The notes under the pieces are model-generated. The model was not told the DNA's origin, did no database searches, and was given only the letters and a program-made list of their open reading frames with translations. The position numbers were made by a program, and so were the translations under genes. Source: Phaeovulum molybdatiresistens (GTDB lineage Bacteria; Pseudomonadota; Alphaproteobacteria; Rhodobacterales; Rhodobacteraceae). Taken from it: a stretch of DNA of 64,000 bases. How positions within the stretch are numbered: position 1 is the stretch's first letter; the number at the start of each line of letters is the position of its first letter. Shown here in pieces: positions 17,473 through 25,582 of this stretch. The stretch lies in the NCBI RefSeq assembly GCF_023544865.1, contig NZ_JAMJFX010000006.1, positions 62,001-126,000 of the forward strand. Reading direction: 5' to 3'.

Positions 17473-17702
17473 CCCGGCTGGACCGGCGCAAAGGCCAGAA
17501 AATAGATCAAAAGCCCGATCACAAGCCAACGCTGTTCGCCCGGCAGGCTGAACCATAGCGTCTGCAAAACCGTGCAAGGCCAGCGCAACACCCACCCCGC
17601 CGTACCGCCCCGAGGGCAGATGCGCGCATGCGGCATCAAGCGCCGCCCGCCACTTGGCGCGATATCAGGAAACAATTCTGACTTCCGACGCGTATTGTTC
17701 AT
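17469..17702 (-). CDS. Small protein with C-terminal membrane helix, hypothetical
   Basis: 77 residues. The last third, GEQRWLVIGLLIYFLAFAPV, is a plausible single membrane helix, and codons there follow the local GC3 preference. The stop codon lies inside the hairpin at 17448-17472 that also ends the converging gene, which supports real transcription. The first half is basic, Pro/Gly/Arg-containing and less convincing. The Shine-Dalgarno sequence is poor (AAAAG). An internal start near the Trp-rich region is possible. No family recognised. Confidence 0.45.
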   Translation of the reverse strand: MNNTRRKSELFPDIAPSGGRRLMPHARICPRGGTAGWVLRWPCTVLQTLWFSLPGEQRWLVIGLLIYFLAFAPVQPG

Positions 17703-17717
17703 CTTTTATTTTATTTC

Positions 17718-17745
17718 AATAGGTTAACTCCTATTAAGATAGGTT
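17718..17745. promoter_or_regulatory. AT-rich inverted and direct repeat, candidate operator
   Basis: AATAGG-TTAACT-CCTATT (17718-17735) is an inverted repeat with 6-bp arms. ATAGGTT occurs at 17719 and again at 17739, 20 bp apart, that is two helical turns. It lies in a locally AT-rich stretch (about 17695-17775) between the small minus-strand ORF (start 17702) and the MgtC-like gene (start 17871). It could control either. The remaining bases to 17870 show nothing else recognisable. Confidence 0.35.
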
Positions 17746-17870
17746 GCTTCTTTTCATTCTGATACTTGTCTTTTCGTGCAGGTCTGCGCCGCAACGCCCA
17801 TGGCTTCCCCCCCGCCGCGCACTAAGGCATGATTGGCTGACCCACACCAAGGGCCAGGAACGGGGGCTTG

Positions 17871-19124
17871 ATGCAGGATCTGTTTTTCCAGCTTGGCGTG
17901 GCGCTTGCCATCGGGCTTCTGGTCGGGCTTGAACGCGGCTGGCGTGAACGTGAGGAACCTGCCGGCAGCCGCACCGCAGGCCTGCGCACCTTCGGCATCT
18001 TCGGCCTTCTGGGCGGCATCTTTGCGGCCCTTGCCGCCGAAATGGCCGCGCCCCTTGTGTTTGCCGCAGGCTTTCTGGGTGTGGCGGCGCTGTTCGGCCT
18101 GTTTCAGCTGCAAGAAGCCCGCCACGACGGAAACTTCAGCGTCACAGGGGTAATGGCGGGGCTGGGGGTCTTTGGTCTGGGCGCGCTGGCGGTCAGCGGC
18201 GATTACCGCGTCGCCGCCGCCGGGGGCGCGGCGCTGGCCGCGATCCTGGCCAGCCGTGAAATGCTGCACGCCGCCCTGCGCCGGCTAAGCTGGGTTGAAC
18301 TGCGCTCGGCCCTGGTGCTGGCGGTGATGACCACGATCGTTCTGCCGATCCTGCCCAACCGGGCGGTTGACCCCTGGGGTGGTCTGAACCCCTGGGAAGT
18401 CTGGTTCTTCACGGTGCTGATCGCGACGATTTCCTATGCGGGCTATATCGCCGTGCGGGTGCTGGGCGCGACACGGGGCTTTCTGGTCAGCGCGCTGGCA
18501 GGCGCGCTGGCCTCATCCACCGCGGTCACGGTGGCGCTGGCCCGCATGGCGAAGGACACCGCCCAGCCCCGCCCGCTGGCCGGGGCGGCGGCGCTGGCGG
18601 GCATGGTTTCAATCCTGCGCGTGATTGGCGTGGCTACGCTTCTGCGGCCCGAAATCCTGCCCCAGATCGTGGCGCCCGCCCTATGCGCCGCCGGTGTTCT
18701 GGGGGCCGCGGGTCTGGCCATGTTGCTGCGCGGCACCGGCGCGGGCGCGGCGCCCGCCCCCCCGCGCAACCCGTTTGAACTGCGCGCGCTTCTGGTCTTT
18801 GCGGCGTTGTTCGCGCTTGTCGCAACGGCCAGCGCGGCGCTTGTGGGCCGGTTCGGCGCCAGCAGCCTGACCGCGACATCGGCCCTGTCGGGCCTGTTCG
18901 ATGTCGATGTCGCAGTTCTCAGCGCGCTGCGCATCACCAGCCCCACGATCGGCCTGCCGATCATCGGCACCGCGATCCTGGTGGCACTGGTCGGCAACGC
19001 GCTGGGGCGGCTGTCCCTGGCGGTTCTGGCCGGGCCCGTCCGCTTCTGGCTGCCGCTTCTGGCCAGCACGCTGGCCGCAGCCGCAACCGGCACGGTCGTC
19101 CTTGCCGTGACCCGGCTGGCATAG
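17871..19124 (+). CDS. MgtC/SapB-like membrane protein with DUF4010
   Basis: 417 residues from the ATG at 17871, with a TTG one codon upstream as alternative. The N-terminal domain has the MgtC signature LGVALAIGLLVGLERGWRER followed by GLRTFGIFGLLGG. The C-terminal domain of some eight helices matches the DUF4010 type (FLVSALAGALASSTAVTVALAR is diagnostic). It is an inner-membrane protein of unknown transport function, and MgtC relatives have been tied to magnesium limitation and ATP synthase control. It is monocistronic. Its stop is 4 nt from the stop of the convergent acetate kinase fusion. Confidence 0.85.
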   Translation: MQDLFFQLGVALAIGLLVGLERGWREREEPAGSRTAGLRTFGIFGLLGGIFAALAAEMAAPLVFAAGFLGVAALFGLFQLQEARHDGNFSVTGVMAGLGVFGLGALAVSGDYRVAAAGGAALAAILASREMLHAALRRLSWVELRSALVLAVMTTIVLPILPNRAVDPWGGLNPWEVWFFTVLIATISYAGYIAVRVLGATRGFLVSALAGALASSTAVTVALARMAKDTAQPRPLAGAAALAGMVSILRVIGVATLLRPEILPQIVAPALCAAGVLGAAGLAMLLRGTGAGAAPAPPRNPFELRALLVFAALFALVATASAALVGRFGASSLTATSALSGLFDVDVAVLSALRITSPTIGLPIIGTAILVALVGNALGRLSLAVLAGPVRFWLPLLASTLAAAATGTVVLAVTRLA

Positions 19125-19128
19125 CACC

Positions 19129-20901
19129 CTATTCCGCCGCCGGGATCAGCGTGCCTTCCGCCGCCGCGACGATGCCCGCGGCATTTGCCTCATCGGTGTC
19201 GATATGCATTTCGGTGAAGGCATCGGGCTGGGTGCGAACGATGGTGCGCGCAAAGGAAACCCCGCGCCCGGTGCCGGTGACACGCACCTCAACCTCTTGC
19301 CCGTCCGCGACGCCCCAGCGCCGCGCATCCGCCGGGTTCATGTGGATATGGCGCGCCGCGATGATCAACCCGTCGGTTTCCACCGTGCCCGCAGGCCCGA
19401 TCAGCCGCACCTTCGGCGTGCCCGCCAAATCGCCCGACAACCGCACCGGCGCCTGCACCCCCAGCGCGAACGTATCCGTGCGCGACACCTCGACCTGGGT
19501 GCGCCCGCGCGTCGGCCCCAGAATGCGCACATGATCAAAGCCGCCGCGCGGCCCCTCGACCCGCACCTTTTCCACGGCCGCAAAATTCCCCGGCTGGCGC
19601 AGGTCGAATTCCGGGGTCAGCGTGGCCCCCGGCCCGAACAACGCCTCAACATCGGCCTGGCACAGATGCACATGGCGCGCCGAAACCGCCACCGGCAGGG
19701 CCAGCGCGGGGCGGGCGGGCGCGGCCAGCGCGGCGGCGGTTTCACGCGCGATCTGCAACTGCTCGGCCGTCTCGGTCACGATCACCCGCACCCGCCCGCC
19801 CCAGGCCTGCAGCTCGGGCGCGGCGCGGTCGGCCAGATCGACATGCTGGTTACGGTCGTGATCCAGCGTGACGCCCATGAATTCGAGCCCATCGCAGATC
19901 CGCCTGCGCATCGAAGCCGAATTCTCGCCGATGCCGCCGGTAAAGACCAAGGCATCAAGCCCCCCCATCGCCGCCGCATAGGCGCCGATGTATTTGCGCG
20001 CGCGATAAGCATAGATCTCGATCGCAAGCTGCGCGGCATGGTCGCCTTCGGCTGCACGATGTTCCACATCGCGCATGTCCGAACTGCCGGTCAGCGCCTT
20101 CAACCCGCTGTCCTTGTAAAGCGCCGCCTCGATCTCGGGGATAGACAGGCCAAGCTCACGGTGCAGATAGCCAAAGGCGCCGGGGTCGATATCCCCCGAA
20201 CGCGTGCCCATCACCAGCCCCTCCAGCGGCGTCAGGCCCATCGAACTGTCCATGCTGCGGCCGCGGTTGATCGCGCAGACCGAGGCGCCATTGCCCAGAT
20301 GGCAGGAAATGATCTGCAACCTTTCGATCGGCTGGCCGATCACCTGCGCGGCGCGCAACGCCACGTATTTGTGCGAGGTGCCGTGAAAGCCGAACCGCCG
20401 CAGCCCCGCCCCCCGCCAGGCCTCGGGCACCGCATAGGTGGTCACGAACGCCGGATTGGTTAGATGGAACGATGTGTCAAACACCGCCACCTGCGGCAAA
20501 TCGGGCCAGGTCGCGCGCGCCAGTCGCACCGCCTGCAGGTTGGCCGGGTTGTGCAAGGGCGCAAGCGGCACCAGCGCATCCAGCGCCTGCAACACGGTGT
20601 CATCAATCGCGACCGGCCCGGCATATTGTGGCCCACCATGCGCCACGCGATGCCCGACCGCATCGATCCCATCCAACCCCAGATCCGTCAGAAGGCCCGG
20701 CACCGCCCCGATCGCCGCGGCGATATCGGACAGCGGCAGGGCGCGCTCGCTGCGCCCCTCGGCCGAACGCAGGCTCAGGCTGCAGCCCTCGGGCGAAAAC
20801 CGCTCAAACGTGCCCCGGACAAGCTCGGCCTCATTACAGGCCATGTCGAAGAGCGCGAATTTGAGTGTGGAACTGCCCGCGTTGAAAACCAGAATGCGCA
20901 T
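19129..20901 (-). CDS. Fusion of acetate/propionate kinase and PduL-type phosphotransacylase
   Basis: 590 residues from the ATG at 20901, with a strong AGGAGG 6 nt upstream. Residues 1 to about 390 form a complete acetate kinase: NAGSSTLKFALF, GHRVAHGG, FDTSFH, HGTSHKYVA, LGNGASVCAI, GLTPLEGLVMGTRSGD, FTGGIGENS. Residues about 404-590 form a complete PduL domain: SARHVHL (His410/412), QVEVSRTD (Glu471), AARHIHM (His518/520) and EMHIDTDEAN (His566), which correspond to the two-zinc ligands of PduL. One chain could therefore convert acyl-CoA to acyl-phosphate and then to acid plus ATP, or the reverse. Stand-alone AckA is about 400 residues and PduL about 200, so nothing is missing. No shell-targeting peptide and no other microcompartment genes are seen. 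Confidence 0.92.
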   Translation of the reverse strand: MRILVFNAGSSTLKFALFDMACNEAELVRGTFERFSPEGCSLSLRSAEGRSERALPLSDIAAAIGAVPGLLTDLGLDGIDAVGHRVAHGGPQYAGPVAIDDTVLQALDALVPLAPLHNPANLQAVRLARATWPDLPQVAVFDTSFHLTNPAFVTTYAVPEAWRGAGLRRFGFHGTSHKYVALRAAQVIGQPIERLQIISCHLGNGASVCAINRGRSMDSSMGLTPLEGLVMGTRSGDIDPGAFGYLHRELGLSIPEIEAALYKDSGLKALTGSSDMRDVEHRAAEGDHAAQLAIEIYAYRARKYIGAYAAAMGGLDALVFTGGIGENSASMRRRICDGLEFMGVTLDHDRNQHVDLADRAAPELQAWGGRVRVIVTETAEQLQIARETAAALAAPARPALALPVAVSARHVHLCQADVEALFGPGATLTPEFDLRQPGNFAAVEKVRVEGPRGGFDHVRILGPTRGRTQVEVSRTDTFALGVQAPVRLSGDLAGTPKVRLIGPAGTVETDGLIIAARHIHMNPADARRWGVADGQEVEVRVTGTGRGVSFARTIVRTQPDAFTEMHIDTDEANAAGIVAAAEGTLIPAAE

Positions 20902-20980
20902 CAAGACCTCCTGTCGCTGCCCGCAATATGCGCAACCCGCATCCCAAAGGGTAGACCCCGCAGCGCGCGGGTGCTTCGGC

Positions 20981-21048
20981 TTTGGCAAAATATCCTCGGG
21001 GGGTGAATTGGCCGAATGGCCAAGAGGGGGGCAGACAGCCCCCCGCGC
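20981..21048. repeat. Palindromic intergenic element / nos operon terminator
   Basis: Two adjacent hairpins lie in the 170-bp gap between nosX (minus, ends 21072) and the acetate kinase fusion start. They are TTGGCC-GAAT-GGCCAA (21008-21023) and GGGGGGC-AGACA-GCCCCCC (21026-21044), preceded by a motif GGCAAAATATCCTCGGGG. This arrangement resembles palindromic intergenic elements I associate with Rhodobacteraceae genomes. On the minus strand it follows the nos operon and would serve as its terminator, with TATTTTG after the stems. Only this copy is in the window. Confidence 0.6.
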
Positions 21049-21071
21049 CGGTCCAAACGATCGCCCGGCGA

Positions 21072-21992
21072 TCAGACCAGCGCGACCAGCTCCGCCTGGG
21101 GGAACCGCGCCAGCGCCGCGGAGATCGCGGGACGCTCCATCAGGCAAAACGCCGTTGACAGCGCATCCGCCAGCGCGGCCCGTGGCGCGGCGACAGACAC
21201 CAGCGACCAGCGCTCTGGCGCGGGCTCTGCAGTTCGGGGATCAAGAATGTGACCCAGTTGCCCGCCCGCATCAAACACGGTGCCCAGCGGGGCCGAACTT
21301 GCCAGCGCCCGGTCGCGCAGCTCGACGCGCCGAGGCAAAAGCGCATCGCCCGCGCGCAGGCCCACATCCCACGCGCCCCCGTCAGGATGCCCGCCAAGCG
21401 CGCGCATCTCACCCGTGTCGATCAGCACATCCGTCAGCCCCTCGCCCGCCAGCAAATCGGCGATACGGTCGGCGACATAGCCCTGCGCGATGCCGTTCAA
21501 CGTCAGCGCCATGCCGGGGTCCAGCGTGATCGCGGCGGCGTCCAGCCGCACCCGGCCCCAGCCGATCGCCGCGCGCGCCGTGGCCAGCGCCGCCGCATCG
21601 GGCGCGCCGCCGTGGGCCTGCGCGCTGGCCCAGGCGGCCCAAAGCGGCTGCACGGTCGGGTCGAACAGACCGCCCGTCGCACTGTGCACCGCGCCGGCCA
21701 GGCCAAGGCATTCCAGCAATTCGAAGGGCGGTGCCTGCAACAGGCCGGTGGCGTTCAGTCGGCTGATCGCCGAATGCGGGCGGTAGAGGCTGAAGATCTC
21801 CTCCAGCCGGGCAATCTCGGCCAGGGCCATAGCGGTGATCCGCTCGGCCTGCGGATGGGCCAGTATGATCGAGGCCTGCGCACCAAGCGCCTGGCCCCGC
21901 CAGCGATGCAGCGGCGCGGCGGCGGCTGGCCTGCCCGCGACAACGGCGGCAGCGGCGGCAATTGTCAGAAACCTGCGGCGGGTGGTGGTCAT
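21072..21992 (-). CDS. nosX: FAD:protein FMN transferase of the nos operon (NosX/ApbE)
   Basis: 306 residues from the ATG at 21992. It begins MTTTRRRFLTIAAAAAVVAG, a twin-arginine signal, so it acts in the periplasm. ApbE blocks are present: SLYRPHSAISRLNA, then the metal/FAD-binding region IAQGYVADRIADLL, then DTGEMRALGGHP. It attaches FMN by a phosphoester bond to the Thr of the NosR flavin domain. It is the last gene of the operon, 1 nt after nosL. Its end is followed by the palindromic element. Confidence 0.9.
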   Translation of the reverse strand: MTTTRRRFLTIAAAAAVVAGRPAAAAPLHRWRGQALGAQASIILAHPQAERITAMALAEIARLEEIFSLYRPHSAISRLNATGLLQAPPFELLECLGLAGAVHSATGGLFDPTVQPLWAAWASAQAHGGAPDAAALATARAAIGWGRVRLDAAAITLDPGMALTLNGIAQGYVADRIADLLAGEGLTDVLIDTGEMRALGGHPDGGAWDVGLRAGDALLPRRVELRDRALASSAPLGTVFDAGGQLGHILDPRTAEPAPERWSLVSVAAPRAALADALSTAFCLMERPAISAALARFPQAELVALV

Positions 21993-21993
21993 G

Positions 21994-22569
21994 TCAATCC
22001 TGCCTTTCCTGCGACAGTTTGCGAAGCCGTGCGGCAAAATCCGCCTCGGCCCCGCGGGCATCGGTGTCTTCATCGCCGACCGCAACAGGGGCCAGCACCT
22101 CGGCATCGGGGATATCGACCAGCTGCAACACCTGGCCGCCGCGTTCGGCGGCAAAGGCATCGGCGTCGGCGGCGCGGGCAAAGGGCACCAGTTCGGGCGC
22201 CTCCATCCCCCCAACCGCATCCGATCCGACGACGTAAAACGCCGCAGCCGCGGATATCCAGTTGTCCGCGCCGGTCATCTGCCAGCTGGGCGCCACGGCC
22301 ATGTCATTGACAAAGATCGCCGCGATCAGGTGGCTTTGTTCCGGCATACGCTGATAGGCGATGGCATCGCGCACCTGGGAAAAGAACAGCGGATGCGGCT
22401 GGCCCGTCAGATGCACCTGCGCCTTGGGGCCGGGATGTTCCAGCAGGTGCATCTGGCAATAATGACCCACGGCTTCCTCGGTCATCGTCACCGGCTGCGG
22501 CTGGCTTGCGTTCTCCTCGCGGCAGGCGGCCAGCGCCAGCATCAGCGCGATCAGGACAGCGTGTTTCAT
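21994..22569 (-). CDS. nosL: Copper chaperone lipoprotein NosL
   Basis: 191 residues from the ATG at 22569, which overlaps the nosY stop (ATGA). The lipobox is LALAAC at about residues 11-17. The Cu(I)-binding Cys-x-Met is seen as HYCQMHLLEHPGPKAQVHL, and a later GADNWISAAAAFYVVGS is typical of NosL. It supplies copper for the CuZ centre of NosZ in the periplasm. Its C-terminus is longer and more charged (Asp/Glu/Arg-rich) than in some relatives. Confidence 0.92.
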   Translation of the reverse strand: MKHAVLIALMLALAACREENASQPQPVTMTEEAVGHYCQMHLLEHPGPKAQVHLTGQPHPLFFSQVRDAIAYQRMPEQSHLIAAIFVNDMAVAPSWQMTGADNWISAAAAFYVVGSDAVGGMEAPELVPFARAADADAFAAERGGQVLQLVDIPDAEVLAPVAVGDEDTDARGAEADFAARLRKLSQERQD

Positions 22570-23387
22570 GGCGTCACCTTTCGAAAGGCGGCGATGGCGA
22601 GCCCCAGCGCCAGCAATGGCCACAGCAGGATGGACACCAGCGCCTGCCAGGCGGGGATCGTGTTCGCAGCCCCCGCAAGGCCCGCGGCGGCGGCCGTCGC
22701 CTCTGAAGCCGACAGGTTGTAAAGCCGGAAGGCGTCGGCCGGATTGGCCAGCAGCAGCCAGGGGAAAACCCGGGTGGTAAAGGCGCCGCCCCCATCGGCC
22801 ACGATTGCCGCCAGCAGCCCCAGATCATAAAGGACGATCAGCACCAGCCACAGCCCGATCGCCAGCCCCGCCGCCCCCGAGGGCCTGCGCGAAACCGCCG
22901 AAAGCGCATAACCCGCGCCCAGGAACGTCGCCCCCAAAAGGACCGAGGACCACATCAGCCGCCACAGCGCCGGCGCCCCTTCCAGCGCGCGTGGATCGAC
23001 CACGGCGGCGGCGATCGCGGCAATCGCATAGCCCACGCCAACCGCCAGCGCCAGAATGCCGACATGGGCGACCAGCTTGCCCATTAACACCTCGGCCCGG
23101 GCAACCGGATAGGTTAGCAGCAGGGGCAACGTGCCGCGTTCCACCTCGCCCGCGACCGCGTCGAAAGACATCAGAAGCGCCACCAGCGGCACCAGATAGA
23201 CCGCAAGCGAGGTCAGGCTGGCCACCGTCACCGACAGCCGGTCGGCGCCAAGCGCGCCGGTGGGGGCAGACCCCGCCGCCGACAGAACAAGGGAAAACAG
23301 CGCCATCATCACCACCGCAATCGTCACCCAGCGGTTGCGCAGCGCAATGCGGAATTCAGTGGCGGCGGTTGCCAGGATGCGGTTCAT
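22566..23387 (-). CDS. nosY: ABC transporter permease NosY
   Basis: 273 residues with six membrane helices. It begins MNRILATAATEFRIALRNRW and contains the ABC-2-like SFDAVAGEVERGTLPLLLTYPVARAE coupling segment. With NosF it forms the NosFY exporter that, together with NosD, is needed for CuZ assembly. It overlaps nosF and nosL by 4 nt each. Confidence 0.92.
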   Translation of the reverse strand: MNRILATAATEFRIALRNRWVTIAVVMMALFSLVLSAAGSAPTGALGADRLSVTVASLTSLAVYLVPLVALLMSFDAVAGEVERGTLPLLLTYPVARAEVLMGKLVAHVGILALAVGVGYAIAAIAAAVVDPRALEGAPALWRLMWSSVLLGATFLGAGYALSAVSRRPSGAAGLAIGLWLVLIVLYDLGLLAAIVADGGGAFTTRVFPWLLLANPADAFRLYNLSASEATAAAAGLAGAANTIPAWQALVSILLWPLLALGLAIAAFRKVTP

Positions 23388-24280
23388 TGCCCGTCCCTCC
23401 GGCTGAAATGGCTGTAAATATCCTCAAGGCTGGGGGGCAGCACCTCAAGATCGGCAACCAGATCGCCCAGACCGCTGATCCGCGCCAGCGTCGGCAGCTT
23501 GGCGTCCTGATCGCAGGCCAGATGCAGCGTGTCCCCCTGCGCCACGGCGCCGGGAAGCGCACGCGCCAGCGCGTCACCCTGCCCGGGGCGCGCGGTGATC
23601 TGCATCGCCACCGGCAGCGCCGCCCCACGCCGCAGGTCCGACAGCCGCCCCTCGGCCACCATCACGCCTTTCGACAGGATGACGATCCGGTCAGTGCGCG
23701 CCTCAACCTCGGTCAGGGCGTGGCTGGACAGAAGGATCGAGGCGCCCTCGGCCGCCAGCCCATCCAGCAGCGCGTAGAAATCGCGCCGCGACACCGGATC
23801 AAGGCCCGAGGTCGGTTCATCCAGCACCAGAAGCGCCGGATGCCCGATCAGCGCCTGGGCCAGCCCCACGCGCTGGCGCATGCCCTTGGAATAGGTGCCG
23901 ATCCGGCGGGTGGCGGCATGGGCCAGGCCCACACGTTCCAGCAGGCCCATCGCGGCACCGGCATCCTGCCCCCGCAGGCGCAGATAGTGGCGGATCTGTT
24001 CCAGCCCCGTGAGCGCGGGGTGAAAGGCCACGTTTTCGGGCAGATAGGCCACGCGGCGGCGCGCCTCGGCGCTGCCGGGGGCGGCGCCGGTCACCACCAC
24101 ATTGCCGCCATCGTAGGGGATCAGGCCCAGGATGATCTTCATCATCGTCGATTTGCCCGCGCCGTTGTGACCCAGCAGCGCCACCCGTTCGCCGGAGGCC
24201 AAGGAAAGGCTTACATCCCGCAGCGCCGTCACGCCGTCATAGGTCTTAGTGAGCTGTGAGAGGGTCAATGTCTGTGTCAT
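23384..24280 (-). CDS. nosF: ABC transporter ATP-binding protein NosF
   Basis: 298 residues. Walker A is LLGHNGAGKSTMM, the signature is YSKGMRQRVGLAQAL, Walker B is LLVLDEPTSGLDP, and the switch His is in LLSSHALTE. The start lies inside the end of nosD (35-nt overlap), and the stop overlaps nosY. It energises NosY for maturation of nitrous oxide reductase. The length is normal. Confidence 0.93.
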   Translation of the reverse strand: MTQTLTLSQLTKTYDGVTALRDVSLSLASGERVALLGHNGAGKSTMMKIILGLIPYDGGNVVVTGAAPGSAEARRRVAYLPENVAFHPALTGLEQIRHYLRLRGQDAGAAMGLLERVGLAHAATRRIGTYSKGMRQRVGLAQALIGHPALLVLDEPTSGLDPVSRRDFYALLDGLAAEGASILLSSHALTEVEARTDRIVILSKGVMVAEGRLSDLRRGAALPVAMQITARPGQGDALARALPGAVAQGDTLHLACDQDAKLPTLARISGLGDLVADLEVLPPSLEDIYSHFSRRDGQ

Positions 24281-25580
24281 CTGTCATACCATTGCGCCAG
24301 GCGGGGGCAGTGTCGGCCTCGATCCGGGCGATATCTTGGGGGACCGCAATCGCGATCGGCGCGGTCAGGGGGTGGCTGTCCAGCACGCCGCCGGGCAGGG
24401 TCGCGGGGAAGCTGGCCTGCGACCAGCGGATCAGCTGCACCGCGGGCGCCCCCAACAGCAGCGAGGCGGCCGGCTGCGACCACAGGATATGGTCCATCAG
24501 GTCATTGGGACGAAAGGCGCTGTCGGCGATGCCGTCGCCGTCCAGGTCAAACACCGGATGGTCCGACCAGTAGTTGCCCCGGCCCTCAAAGCTCCATTCA
24601 ATGTCGCGGGTGCCGACGTATTTCACCTGCGTCTGGTTGCCGATGAAGGCATTGCCGGTCAGCACGTTGCGTTCCGACCCGGCGGTGAAATGGATGCCGA
24701 TCGAACACCCCTCAAAGCGGTTGTCATAGATCAGGTTCTTGTGGGCATTGTAGATGAAGGTGCATTTCTCGGCCCCGCCGCGCACCAGATTGCCTGCGAC
24801 CTCGGCGTTGTTGGCATAGTTCAGCATGACCCCGTGGCTGCGGTCGCCCAGGCTCAGGTTGTCTTTCACCACCACCCGGTTTGAAAACATGATCGCAAAG
24901 CCCAGGTGGTTGCCGATGCTGACATTGCCCGAGATTTCCGAGTTGTGGGTATACATGTAATGTACCGCGAAGCGCAGGTCGCGGAACAGGTTGCCCCGGT
25001 AGGTGCCGTCCTTCGAGGTGTTGGAAAAGATCCCGTCGCGGCCATAGCGGATCGTGTTGCCCTCGACCACGGTGCCGGGCGCGTTCCAGATGTAGACGCC
25101 GTTGCCGCGTTCGTTCATGCGCGGATTGCGGGTGCCGGTGATGGTATTGGCGCGCACCACCGCATCAAGACCGCCATGCACATCGACACCATGCATGTTG
25201 CCGGTCAGGGTGTTGCCCTCGATCAGGGCGCGGTCGGCACCCTTGACGATCTTGATCGCGGAATCCAGCGCCTGGTTGTCGTGGCCCGATCCGATCACGG
25301 TCAGGCCGCGGATCGTCACGTCATCGGCGGTGATGGTGATCACCGTGCCCTGCCCCAGCCCGTCGATCACGCTGCCGGGGCTGCCCTGCACCGTCAGCGA
25401 CCGGTCGATGGTGACGGGGCCTTCGAACCGGCCTTCGGGCAGGATCAGCACATCGCCGGGGGTCGCCCCGGCGATGGCCGCTTGCAAGGTGCCCGCCCCC
25501 GGCGCCACGCGCCGTCCCTCGGCCGCCACGGCGGGCAGCGCAAGGATCAGGGCAAGGATCAGGGGCAGACCGCGGTTCAT
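24246..25580 (-). CDS. nosD: Periplasmic copper-binding beta-helix protein NosD
   Basis: 444 residues from the ATG at 25580, chosen for AAAGG upstream and for the signal peptide MNRGLPLILALILALPAVAA. The upstream in-frame sequence to 25655 lies inside nosZ. It is a right-handed parallel beta-helix (PbH1/CASH repeats) with repeated NTI, GNTLTG and ENGNGVYIW-like turns and a His-rich middle part. NosD partners NosFY in delivering sulfur or copper for the CuZ site. It lies 2 nt after nosZ. Confidence 0.92.
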   Translation of the reverse strand: MNRGLPLILALILALPAVAAEGRRVAPGAGTLQAAIAGATPGDVLILPEGRFEGPVTIDRSLTVQGSPGSVIDGLGQGTVITITADDVTIRGLTVIGSGHDNQALDSAIKIVKGADRALIEGNTLTGNMHGVDVHGGLDAVVRANTITGTRNPRMNERGNGVYIWNAPGTVVEGNTIRYGRDGIFSNTSKDGTYRGNLFRDLRFAVHYMYTHNSEISGNVSIGNHLGFAIMFSNRVVVKDNLSLGDRSHGVMLNYANNAEVAGNLVRGGAEKCTFIYNAHKNLIYDNRFEGCSIGIHFTAGSERNVLTGNAFIGNQTQVKYVGTRDIEWSFEGRGNYWSDHPVFDLDGDGIADSAFRPNDLMDHILWSQPAASLLLGAPAVQLIRWSQASFPATLPGGVLDSHPLTAPIAIAVPQDIARIEADTAPAWRNGMTDDTDIDPLTAH

Positions 25581-25582
25581 GA

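Noticed and set aside
19129..20901. Bacterial microcompartment association of the PduL domain
   Set aside because: No encapsulation-type amphipathic tail, no shell-protein genes and no vitamin B12-diol genes nearby. The fusion to AckA points to a soluble cytoplasmic enzyme.
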